From an uncultured Collinsella sp. (GTDB lineage: Bacteria > Actinomycetota > Coriobacteriia > Coriobacteriales > Coriobacteriaceae), in contig CAAECF010000052.1 in assembly GCA_900754275.1 (NCBI GenBank), forward strand, positions 1 to 19,310: 19,310 nucleotides of DNA, written 5' to 3'. The translations under genes were made by a program, and so were the position numbers. Below are positions 13,511 to 19,310 of the stretch, piece after piece; within the stretch, counting starts at the first letter, position 1, and each line of letters opens with the position of its first letter. Under the pieces are notes generated by a model. It did not search any database. It was not told the origin of the DNA and saw only the letters and a list, made by a program, of their open reading frames with translations.

Positions 13511-13953
13511 TAGATGCCGTCCTCGTCGCCGAAGATATCCTCTTCCTCGGAGCCGGCAACGGATGCGACCGTCTGGGCGGTGACGCCCGTCTGGCCAACG
13601 GTCACGGCCTGCTCGCCAAGCTCGGCGAGCGTGGCATTGCCGCGGAGGAACAGAAGCTCAATAACCATGGGAAGGTTGGTGCCAGTCAGAACCTCGACGT
13701 TGTCGACATCCTGGGCAATCATCATCGACTGGTTGAACGGGGTGCCGCCAAGCAGGTCGGTAAAGACGAGCACGCCATCGCACTCCTCGCGCATGGCGGT
13801 AATAGCGGCGCGGAGATCCTCACCGTAGGATGCGGCCTGGTCGCCCTCAAAAGGAACGACGGTAAAAGCAGGCTGGTCGCCGGCAACCATCGCGATAGCG
13901 CTTGCAAGGCCGGGTGCGAACTGTCCATGACCGGTAAGAATAAAGCCAACCAT
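13510..13953 (-). CDS. agaF: PTS mannose-family IIA subunit
   Basis: A 147-residue protein of the ManX N-terminal (fructose/mannose IIA) family. The phosphorylated residue is His9 in FILTGHGQFAPG. The conserved core FTDLLGGTPFNQSMM lies near residues 64-78. The C-terminal 20 residues are acidic and poorly ordered. It takes phosphate from HPr and passes it to IIB. It is the first gene of the operon, so its upstream region carries the operon control signals. The start at 13953 follows GGAAGGGAAATTTGA. That ribosome binding site lies in the small self-complementary CCTTCGGAAGG. IIA and yajC overlap by one base. Confidence 0.93.
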   Translation of the reverse strand: MVGFILTGHGQFAPGLASAIAMVAGDQPAFTVVPFEGDQAASYGEDLRAAITAMREECDGVLVFTDLLGGTPFNQSMMIAQDVDNVEVLTGTNLPMVIELLFLRGNATLAELGEQAVTVGQTGVTAQTVASVAGSEEEDIFGDEDGI

Positions 13954-14069
13954 TCAAATTTCCCTTCCGAAGGTGTGTACAATCTGAGTCCGATGATTTT
14001 CGGAAGCCAGCGGGCGCTCGCCCTTAAAGCTTCTTGGAAAGCGTTCTTTGAAGACCAGTGGTTTCTAAA

Positions 14070-14108
14070 CTGGTAGTAACCACGTGACGTGTTGTTGTCA
14101 CTATATCA
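14070..14108 (-). promoter_or_regulatory. Putative PTS operon promoter with downstream GntR operator
   Basis: The extended -10 TGATATAGT (14108-14100, minus strand) predicts a start near 14093. The operator-like CTGGTAGTAACCA (14070-14082), identical over 13 bases to the agaS site, would then lie about 10-23 bases downstream of the start. The leader to the IIA ATG would be about 140 bases. The -35 element is poor. Confidence 0.5.
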
Positions 14109-14376
14109 CCCCAGAAGAGGTCGCTTTCCTTGATTCATACGGTAAAACGTTTTTGCACCGCTCACGGTGATAAATCGACCGTTTACCGGTCGTTAACACT
14201 TCTACCTGCGGTTTTGAAACCGTTTCGAAATGCTTTGGCAAAAGATCGGATCTTTTCCTGTGTCTAAACAACGCAGGGCGGCTAAAAATAGCGTGAAGAA
14301 AAATTGCAGGTCATTGTGAAGATATGTGAATTGGTCTTTTTGACTTAATACCAGTTAGAACCAGTTTTGAGATTAT

Positions 14377-14406
14377 CGGTGAACGGTAGTTTTCGACCGT
14401 TCACCG
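14377..14406. repeat. Perfect 11-base inverted repeat
   Basis: CGGTGAACGGT (14377-14387) and ACCGTTCACCG (14396-14406) flank eight AT-rich bases. The right arm with its flank is nearly the same as 14175-14190. No T-run follows, so an operator is more likely than a terminator. Confidence 0.6.
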
Positions 14407-14504
14407 GTTACTTGCAATCGTTTGCAGTTGTTTTCCCAGATGAATTAGGGAAGCGCGATGGAGCGCTTGTGCGGGCGCGAGGCCTATCCTATTGATTTCG
14501 GCAA

Positions 14505-14542
14505 CAAAAAGCCCGCTAGAACGTTGTCCGTTCTAGCGGGCT
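14505..14542 (-). terminator. Terminator of the SurA-like gene
   Basis: On the minus strand a perfect 14-base stem (AGCCCGCTAGAACG, 14542-14529, with its complement at 14523-14510) encloses a five-base loop and is followed by TTTTTGTTGCC. It lies 42 bases past the stop codon at 14585. Confidence 0.93.
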
Positions 14543-14584
14543 CAATCAGGTAGATCGGTTAGCGCGCAGTAGTGCAGGCAAACC

Positions 14585-15670
14585 TTACGCAAACAGGCCG
14601 TAGATGCTGATGTTGGCCTTGGCGTAGAGGCCGTTGGCGTACTCGGTCCACTTGGAGCTGGCGCTCGAAGCCTGCGAGGAGTACTGCTGGTAGGCAGTGT
14701 AATAGGCGGTCATGGCCTGCTTATAGGTGGCGCTATCGGTCGTAAAGGCATCGTCAGCGAAGGCCTTAGCGTAGGTGCTGTCGGCATCCTTCCAAGTGCC
14801 CTTTGAGCTATCCCACTCGTCGCCGGCAAGGTTGATGATGTAGTCGGCGTAGTCCTTGCTCGCGGTCTCCTCGTTGCCGTCAGCAGGCTCGGTCGGGGCG
14901 GTCGGCATGCTTGCGGAGCTATCGCCCACCTTCTTCTTGTAGAGCTTCTGCAGCGTCGCGGACTGGCGGACAATCTGCTTGGCCTGGTCCTTGGACACGC
15001 CATACTGCGTGGCCATGGTGTCGTAGTCCGAAGTGCCGATAGAATCCTCGGCGTACTTCTTCATCTCCTTAGAGGAGACGGTAATGCCCTCGTCCTCGGC
15101 GGCGTCGAGCAGGATCTTGTTGCGTACGTAGGACAGGATGACGTCGGCAGAGGGAGCGGTGTAGTTGCCATCGCTATCCTTGACGGTATCGAGGCTGTAC
15201 TGGCTCTCGATGGCCTCGCGCGCGGTGATATCGCTCTTCTTGCCGTTGTAGCTATAGCTTGCCACGGTCGAATCGAGCTGGTCCTCGGTCAGGGTCGACG
15301 AGCCGACACCCTTGCCGCCAAAACCACCGTTGCCGATAAAGAAGCCGACTACGGCAGCGATCACGATGGCGACACCAAAGGCGGCAATCATCGTCTTCTT
15401 GTGCTTGGATGCATGGTCGTCCGCGTCGGAGTCGTCGTCCTCGTCCTGTTCCTCGGGCATGAGGTTCTCGTCGGCGGCGTCCGCGGCGATCTTTGCCTCC
15501 AGGCGAGCGTCCTCCTCCTCGGCCGTCGTACCGGCAGCAATGTGCTCGGCAGACGTACCGGCGACCAAATCGATCTTCTCCTCCTCGTCACCGTCGGGGC
15601 CTTCGCCGCGCTCGATGATCTGGATGCCGTCGATCTCGTCCTTCTCGTCCTTCTTTTGAATCAGACCCAT
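14585..15670 (-). CDS. Membrane-anchored SurA-N-like protein (foldase/chaperone-like)
   Basis: A 361-residue protein in three parts. Residues 1-91 are a very acidic, low-complexity cytoplasmic tail (for example PEEQDEDDDSDADDH). Residues 93-113 are a single membrane helix after a KHKK charge cluster. The rest is outside the membrane. Residues about 150-250 resemble the helical SurA/PrsA N-terminal chaperone domain: TAREAIESQY, VILSYVRNKILLDAAEDEG, then SKEMKKYAEDSIG and QAKQIVRQSATLQKLYKKKVG. No parvulin PPIase domain is seen; the C-terminal third is Ser/Ala/Tyr-rich. It probably helps exported proteins fold, but this is inferred. The start at 15670 follows AAGGAGTAACTGAT. It is flanked by hairpins and looks monocistronic. 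Confidence 0.72.
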   Translation of the reverse strand: MGLIQKKDEKDEIDGIQIIERGEGPDGDEEEKIDLVAGTSAEHIAAGTTAEEEDARLEAKIAADAADENLMPEEQDEDDDSDADDHASKHKKTMIAAFGVAIVIAAVVGFFIGNGGFGGKGVGSSTLTEDQLDSTVASYSYNGKKSDITAREAIESQYSLDTVKDSDGNYTAPSADVILSYVRNKILLDAAEDEGITVSSKEMKKYAEDSIGTSDYDTMATQYGVSKDQAKQIVRQSATLQKLYKKKVGDSSASMPTAPTEPADGNEETASKDYADYIINLAGDEWDSSKGTWKDADSTYAKAFADDAFTTDSATYKQAMTAYYTAYQQYSSQASSASSKWTEYANGLYAKANISIYGLFA

Positions 15671-15708
15671 ATCAGTTACTCCTTGTTAGGAAACATAGTC
15701 CGCAATAG

Positions 15709-15737
15709 AATACGCCCGACAGAGCGCCGGGCGTATT
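15709..15737 (-). terminator. Inverted repeat, probable terminator of the icd operon
   Basis: AATACGCCCG (15709-15718) and CGGGCGTATT (15728-15737) form a perfect ten-base stem 59 bases past the icd stop. The following T-run on the minus strand is poor (CTATTG), so efficiency is uncertain. It sits directly upstream of the SurA-like gene. Confidence 0.5.
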
Positions 15738-15796
15738 GATTCTTAGGTTATACGCAAACACTTAAGTACTATTTAGGCGTTTGCAGTCTGCATGCC

Positions 15797-16882
15797 TTAG
15801 GCCAGATGTGCGATAACGGCATCGGCAAAGGCCTGCGTACCCACCGCGCCCTCAAAAGAACCGGTCTGGGCACGACGTACGTCGCCGGTAACTAGCTTAC
15901 CCTCGTCGAGCGTGGCAGACACGGCGGCGCGGATACGATTGGCCGCATCATTCTCGCTCAGATGATCGAGCATCATAGCCGCAGACAGGATCTCGGCCGT
16001 GGGGTTGGCGATATCCTGGCCCGCGATATCGGGCGCGGAGCCGTGCGTTGCCTCAAAGATGGCGCAGTCGGCACCGATGTTGGAACCCGGGGCCATCCCT
16101 AGGCCACCCACCAGGCCAGCACACAGGTCGCTGACGATATCGCCGTACAGGTTGGGCAGCACCAGGACATCGAAGTCGTTGGGGTTCTGGACCAGACCCA
16201 TGCAGGTGGCGTCGACGATCTTGTCGTTGAACTCGATATCGGGATAGTTGGCGGCCACCTCTCGCGCCACGCGCAGGAACAGGCCGTCGGTCGCCTTCAT
16301 GATGTTGGCCTTGTGCACGGCCGTCACCTTTTTGCGGCCGCAACGGCGGGCATACTCAAAGGCATACTCCACAATGCGGCGGCTCTTGGCGATAGAGATC
16401 GGCTTAATCGAGATCGCAGAATCGGCGGCGAAGGTCTTTTGGCCCGAACGCTCGACGAGCTGCGAGAGTTCCTCGACCTCGGCAGCACCCTCATCGAACT
16501 CGATGCCGGCGTAGAGGTCCTCGGTGTTCTCGCGCACGATAACCAGGTCGACGTCGCGGAAGCGCGAGCCGTCGCCCGGCTGCGACAGGCAAGGACGCAC
16601 GCAGGCGTACAGGTCGAAATGCTTGCGCAGGGCCACGTTGACGCTGCGGAAGCCCGTGCCGACCGGTGTGGTGATGGGGCCCTTGATGGCAACCTTGGTC
16701 TCGGCGACCGCATCGAGCACATGTTGGGGCAGCGGCGTGCCAAACTCGTCCATGACGCCGGCACCGGCCTCCTGGACGTTCCAGTTGATCTGGACACCGG
16801 TGGCCTCGACCACGCGGCGCATGGCCTGCGTAATCTCGGGACCGATACCGTCCCCGGGAATCAGGACTACATCGTGCGCCAT
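15797..16882 (-). CDS. icd: NAD-dependent isocitrate dehydrogenase-type enzyme
   Basis: A 361-residue member of the isocitrate/isopropylmalate dehydrogenase family, the short form. It begins VVLIPGDGIGPEI. The substrate loop SVNVALRKHFDLYACVRP has the Ser-x-Asn and Arg pattern of isocitrate dehydrogenases of the IDH3 type. VRENTEDLYAGIEF, KANIMKATDGLF (catalytic Lys) and the Asp motif NLYGDIVSDLCAGL follow. The cofactor loop HGSAPDIAGQDIANP has the Asp-Ile pattern usual for NAD users. It would oxidise isocitrate to 2-oxoglutarate for glutamate supply. Homoisocitrate or isopropylmalate dehydrogenase is less likely. The start at 16882 follows GAGGAGTAACAGATT, lying over the end of the HEAT-repeat gene only seven bases away, so the two are coupled. 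Confidence 0.88.
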   Translation of the reverse strand: MAHDVVLIPGDGIGPEITQAMRRVVEATGVQINWNVQEAGAGVMDEFGTPLPQHVLDAVAETKVAIKGPITTPVGTGFRSVNVALRKHFDLYACVRPCLSQPGDGSRFRDVDLVIVRENTEDLYAGIEFDEGAAEVEELSQLVERSGQKTFAADSAISIKPISIAKSRRIVEYAFEYARRCGRKKVTAVHKANIMKATDGLFLRVAREVAANYPDIEFNDKIVDATCMGLVQNPNDFDVLVLPNLYGDIVSDLCAGLVGGLGMAPGSNIGADCAIFEATHGSAPDIAGQDIANPTAEILSAAMMLDHLSENDAANRIRAAVSATLDEGKLVTGDVRRAQTGSFEGAVGTQAFADAVIAHLA

Positions 16883-16888
16883 AATCTG

Positions 16889-17587
16889 TTACTCCTCGTC
16901 TTCGGCGGCCTCAGATTTTTTAACGCTAGCACGCTTCTTCTTTTTGGAGAGATCCAGGCCAAAACGTTTAACAAGCATTTCGCAAATCTCGCTCGAACGG
17001 GCCTTGAGATAGCTGCCCTTGCCGTTCTCGGCGTCGAACTTAAGGCGCAGCGCGAGCTTCTCGGCAACCTCGGCATCGATCTCGCCCTGGCCAAACTCGT
17101 ACAGGCAACCGAGCATATCACGATACTCAAGGTCGCCGTGGTAGCACTGGATGGCCTCGTCCAGGATGGGCCAAGCCTCGCGCGAACGCTCGACGCTCGT
17201 GGCACCCCACACGCACAGCAGGCGGAAGGCGGCATAGCGCAGCGTGGACGAAATCTCATCGAACAGCGCGGTCTCGGCGCCCTCAAAGGCATCGCCCAGC
17301 TGCTCGGGGCAGGTGGTGGCGAGCGCCGCCAGGGCATCGAGAGCCTCCCAGCGGGTCTGAGCCTCGGGGCGGTCGAGCGCCTCGATCAGCGCGGGCACGC
17401 AGGGCACGACGCGCTGCGGATCGCGCTCGGCAAGCAGGTGCAGCACGCGGGCGGCAAACTGACGGATGCGGCGCGTGGGGCAGCCGAGCTCCTGGACCAG
17501 GCGGTCGACGGCGTTCTCGTTCTCCTCTGCCAGCTGGAGCTGTGCCAGCTCCTCGTCGGTGAGCTGTTCGTCTTTGTTTTCTGCCAT
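16889..17587 (-). CDS. HEAT-repeat-like helical protein
   Basis: A 232-residue soluble protein of unrecognised function. The middle shows repeated helical pairs of HEAT type: RRIRQFAARVLHLLAERD, VVPCVPALIEALDRPEAQTR and WEALDALAALATTCPEQL, then ISSTLRYAAFRLLCVWG. HEAT repeats form scaffolds for protein partners. The N-terminus is acidic and the C-terminus is a lysine-rich patch (SKKKKRASVKK) followed by an acidic end. The ATG at 17587 follows AAGAGGTAACT. It is 15 bases behind the small membrane-protein gene and seven before icd, so all three are probably one transcript. A partner within the operon is a reasonable guess only. Confidence 0.75.
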   Translation of the reverse strand: MAENKDEQLTDEELAQLQLAEENENAVDRLVQELGCPTRRIRQFAARVLHLLAERDPQRVVPCVPALIEALDRPEAQTRWEALDALAALATTCPEQLGDAFEGAETALFDEISSTLRYAAFRLLCVWGATSVERSREAWPILDEAIQCYHGDLEYRDMLGCLYEFGQGEIDAEVAEKLALRLKFDAENGKGSYLKARSSEICEMLVKRFGLDLSKKKKRASVKKSEAAEDEE

Positions 17588-17602
17588 AGTTACCTCTTTT
17601 TA

Positions 17603-18031
17603 CTATTTCTTAGCGTGCTTGTCAGCACCCTTGCTGTCATCGGTGACCGAGATGAGCTGTCGGTCGGCCGCGCCATTGCGACGCGCACGGCGGCGCTCCT
17701 CGGCATCGCCCGCGTCGGCGGCGGCGCGGTGAGCCTTGTTAACGTTAAAGACCTCGTCGTGTTTGCGCCACGGACCGACGGACTCGCCAAAGCTCATCTT
17801 AAGACCGGCGATAAAGCCGCCGAGCCAGCCGATCGGCGCAAACTGCACCAGCGGGAACAGCGAGAACACCCAGGTCAGCAGGATGACTGCCGCCGCTCCC
17901 GCAAAGTTGGCAATCCAGTAGTCGCGCTTGGTGATGACGCGCTTTTCGCACGCCCACTGGCCGCACAAAAAGCCAATGTAGATCGCGAAGAGAAAGAGCA
18001 CCAGCGCAAGCACCACGAACGTCCAGCTCAT
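17603..18031 (-). CDS. Small membrane protein of unknown function
   Basis: A 142-residue protein. The first helix is about residues 3-23 (FVVLALVLFLFAIYIGFLCG). A second is about 40-62 (IANFAGAAAVILLTWVFSLF), with a possible third hydrophobic stretch at 65-78. The C-terminal half is hydrophilic and strongly charged (EERRRARRN, then DDSKGADKHAKK), so it is probably cytoplasmic. I do not recognise a named family. The ATG at 18031 is five bases past the dehydrogenase stop and has GGGGAGTAGCGCCC before it, reaching back over that gene's last codons. An upstream in-frame ATG at 18067 lies inside the dehydrogenase tail and has no ribosome binding site. Confidence 0.75.
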   Translation of the reverse strand: MSWTFVVLALVLFLFAIYIGFLCGQWACEKRVITKRDYWIANFAGAAAVILLTWVFSLFPLVQFAPIGWLGGFIAGLKMSFGESVGPWRKHDEVFNVNKAHRAAADAGDAEERRRARRNGAADRQLISVTDDSKGADKHAKK

Positions 18032-18036
18032 GGGCG

Positions 18037-19116
18037 CTACTCCCCGTGATGGTGGCCGCAGCAGCACTCGTGGCCATCATCATGGCCGTGGCCGCCGCAG
18101 CACTCGTGGTCCTCGCCATGGTGGTGGCCGCAACCGCACTCATGGTCGTCGCCGTGCTCGCCGCAACCGCAGCCGTCCTCGTGAGCACCGTGCTCTTCGG
18201 GACGATACTGCGACCAGTCCAGACCGGCGGCGATGGCGTCGGCCTCCTCCTTATAGAGGACCGTGATGGCCTGGGTGCCCAGCTTGGCACCACCGATGGC
18301 ATCGAGCATGTCGTAGAGCGTAAAGGCCACGTCGGCGCCGGGCAGCGCAAGCTCGCGATCGTCGGCATAGGCGAGCGCCAAGCGCAGGTCCTTGATGAAG
18401 TGCTCGACCATAAAGCCGGGCTTGTAGTCGCCGTCGAGCGCCTTGGTAGCCAGGCTCTCCATGGCGCCGGACTTGCCGGTACCGCCCAGGATCATCTGGC
18501 GGGTCTTCTCCAGATCAAGGCCGCTCAGCTCGGCAAATGCCATGGCGTCTGCCATGCCGACCATGCAGGCGCCCAGCGACACCTGGTTGGCGAGCTTGGC
18601 AGCCTGGCCCTTGCCGGCGCCGTCGAAGCAGCAGATGTTGGCCGCAAAGGTGGCAAGGATGTCGCGGACCGGCGCGATGTCGTTCTCGGTAGCGCCCACG
18701 ATAGCCGTGAGCGTACCGGCGATAGCGCCCGACTCGCCGCCGGTGACGGGGCAGTCAAACGCCATGCGACCAGAAACCCGGGCGGCCTCGGCAATGTCAC
18801 GGGCAAGCTCGGGCGAGCTCGTGGTGAGGTCGATCAAGACCGCGCCGGGCTTAGTGCACGCGAGCAGGCCGTCGCCCGCCAGGTAGAGTTCCTCGACCTC
18901 GGAGGGATAGCCCACCATGGTAAAGACGACATCGGCGTTCGCCGCGGCATCGGCCGGCGTATCTGCCCAGACGGCGCCGCGCTGGATAAGCGCCGCCGCC
19001 TTGGACTTGGTGCGGTTGTTAACCGTGACGGGATAGCCGGCGTCCAGAATGTGGCCGGCGATGGGGGCACCCATGATTCCGGTGCCGATGAATGCGACGG
19101 AGAGCTTGTTTGCCAT
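18037..19116 (-). CDS. 3-hydroxyisobutyrate dehydrogenase-family oxidoreductase with Cys/His-rich C-terminal tail
   Basis: A 359-residue protein; the family is usually about 290-300. Residues 1-300 are a normal beta-hydroxyacid dehydrogenase: Rossmann motif FIGTGIMGAPIAGHI, VNNRTKSK (the Arg after the second strand suggests NADP), the substrate motif DCPVTGGESGAIAGT at 121-135, and catalytic Lys174 in GKGQAAKLANQ. Family members reduce or oxidise hydroxyacids such as tartronate semialdehyde or succinic semialdehyde. The substrate is not clear here. Residues about 308-359 form an added tail with 14 His and 9 Cys, built of repeats such as HECGCGHHHGE and HECCCGHHHGE. This looks like a metal-binding module. 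The start at 19116 follows AAAGGAAAGGTTTC. It leads a run of closely spaced genes. Confidence 0.88.
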   Translation of the reverse strand: MANKLSVAFIGTGIMGAPIAGHILDAGYPVTVNNRTKSKAAALIQRGAVWADTPADAAANADVVFTMVGYPSEVEELYLAGDGLLACTKPGAVLIDLTTSSPELARDIAEAARVSGRMAFDCPVTGGESGAIAGTLTAIVGATENDIAPVRDILATFAANICCFDGAGKGQAAKLANQVSLGACMVGMADAMAFAELSGLDLEKTRQMILGGTGKSGAMESLATKALDGDYKPGFMVEHFIKDLRLALAYADDRELALPGADVAFTLYDMLDAIGGAKLGTQAITVLYKEEADAIAAGLDWSQYRPEEHGAHEDGCGCGEHGDDHECGCGHHHGEDHECCGGHGHDDGHECCCGHHHGE

Positions 19117-19214
19117 GAAACCTTTCCTTTTGGGTTGGGTGTTGTTACCAGGTTGAATACTCGGTGCCAGCGTTTGGGCTGTGAGTCGAGGGCGATTACG
19201 GACGCAGCGCTTGC

Positions 19215-19310
19215 CTACTGACCGCGCACGCGGCGGGCGATACGGTCGGAAAGCGACGCCTTGTCGGCGCGGTTCTTACCCCAAAACGCGCAGCCCACCA
19301 TGCCGGGGCC
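19215..19310 (-). CDS. 3' end of an unidentified gene
   Basis: A minus-strand frame enters from the right edge and ends in a TAG at 19215-19217. It encodes the last 31 residues, including MVGCAFWGKNRADKASLSD and a basic end RIARRVRGQ. I do not recognise the family from this fragment. It lies 98 bases upstream of the dehydrogenase start, so it may head the same operon. That it codes is inferred from its codon pattern and position. Confidence 0.5.
   Translation of the reverse strand, partial: GPGMVGCAFWGKNRADKASLSDRIARRVRGQ

Larger units (their letters stand above)
13954..14504. promoter_or_regulatory. Long palindrome-rich control region upstream of the PTS operon
   Basis: No gene is visible here. 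Reading away from the IIA start one finds CTGGTAGTAACCAC (14070-14083), an extended -10 TGATATAGT on the minus strand (14108-14100), CGACCG-TTTAC-CGGTCG (14176-14192), a cre-like TGAAACCGTTTCGA (14215-14228), direct ACCAGTT repeats ten bases apart (14350-14366), and an 11-base-arm inverted repeat (14377-14406). TCGACCGTT(T/C)ACCGGT occurs twice, at 14175-14190 and 14393-14408. The region suggests at least two regulators. Confidence 0.6.

Noticed and set aside
16313..18049. A 578-codon open frame on the plus strand
   Set aside because: It lies entirely opposite icd, the HEAT gene and the membrane-protein gene, which have family motifs and ribosome binding sites. In GC-rich coding DNA the antisense frame is often open.
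18037..18195. Cys/His-rich tail considered as a frameshift or assembly error
   Set aside because: The frame is unbroken, the repeats encode the same residues in their order, and the stop fits the start signals of the next gene.
18046..19221. A 391-codon plus-strand frame opposite the dehydrogenase
   Set aside because: Low-complexity Ala/Gly/Val antisense translation with no recognisable domain; the minus-strand gene is a clear family member.

Overview
The window looks like the chromosome of a GC-rich gut actinobacterium of the class Coriobacteriia, most like Collinsella. This is inferred from gene content, codon use and gene style; there is no 16S gene to confirm it. Most genes lie on the minus strand and have clear AGGAGG-type ribosome binding sites.

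Layout. Positions 1-546 hold the 3' part of a lower-GC GntR/UTRA regulator, followed by two tandem inverted-repeat units (561-699). A DeoR regulator (819-1583, minus) diverges from an aldose 1-epimerase (1789-2841, plus). Then come an orphan mannose-family PTS IIB-like gene without the phospho-accepting histidine (2926-3405), a tRNA-Thr(CGU) (3613-3688), and a minus-strand cluster of a lacX-type epimerase, a lacC-type sugar kinase, a decayed nagA 3' fragment and a YhcH-type anomerase (3897-6444). A flavodoxin (6601-7185, plus) follows. Next are nagA (7261-8430), agaS (8549-9715) and a GntR/HutC repressor (9830-10561). The PTS operon IIA-yajC-IIB-IIC-IID is transcribed leftwards from 13953 to 10747, behind a palindrome-rich control region (13954-14504). 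The right end has a membrane-anchored SurA-like protein (14585-15670) and a tight operon (19310 to 15797): an unidentified 3' end, a hydroxyisobutyrate-dehydrogenase-family enzyme with a Cys/His-rich tail, a small membrane protein, a HEAT-repeat protein and an NAD-type isocitrate dehydrogenase.

How it works together. Positions 3897-13953 read as a catabolic locus for N-acetylgalactosamine/galactosamine. The PTS would import and phosphorylate the sugar. NagA would remove the acetyl group. AgaS would deaminate and isomerise galactosamine-6-phosphate to tagatose-6-phosphate. The LacC-type kinase would make tagatose-1,6-bisphosphate. Epimerases would speed anomer interconversion. No tagatose-bisphosphate aldolase is in the window. 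The same 13-base sequence, CTGGTAGTAACCA, lies in the agaS promoter and upstream of the PTS operon, so the GntR protein is the likely shared repressor.

The most unusual items are the His-to-Tyr IIB paralogue, the metal-binding-like tail on the dehydrogenase, the enlarged acidic loop in IID, the nagA remnant in frame behind lacC, and the two families of palindromes upstream of the PTS operon.
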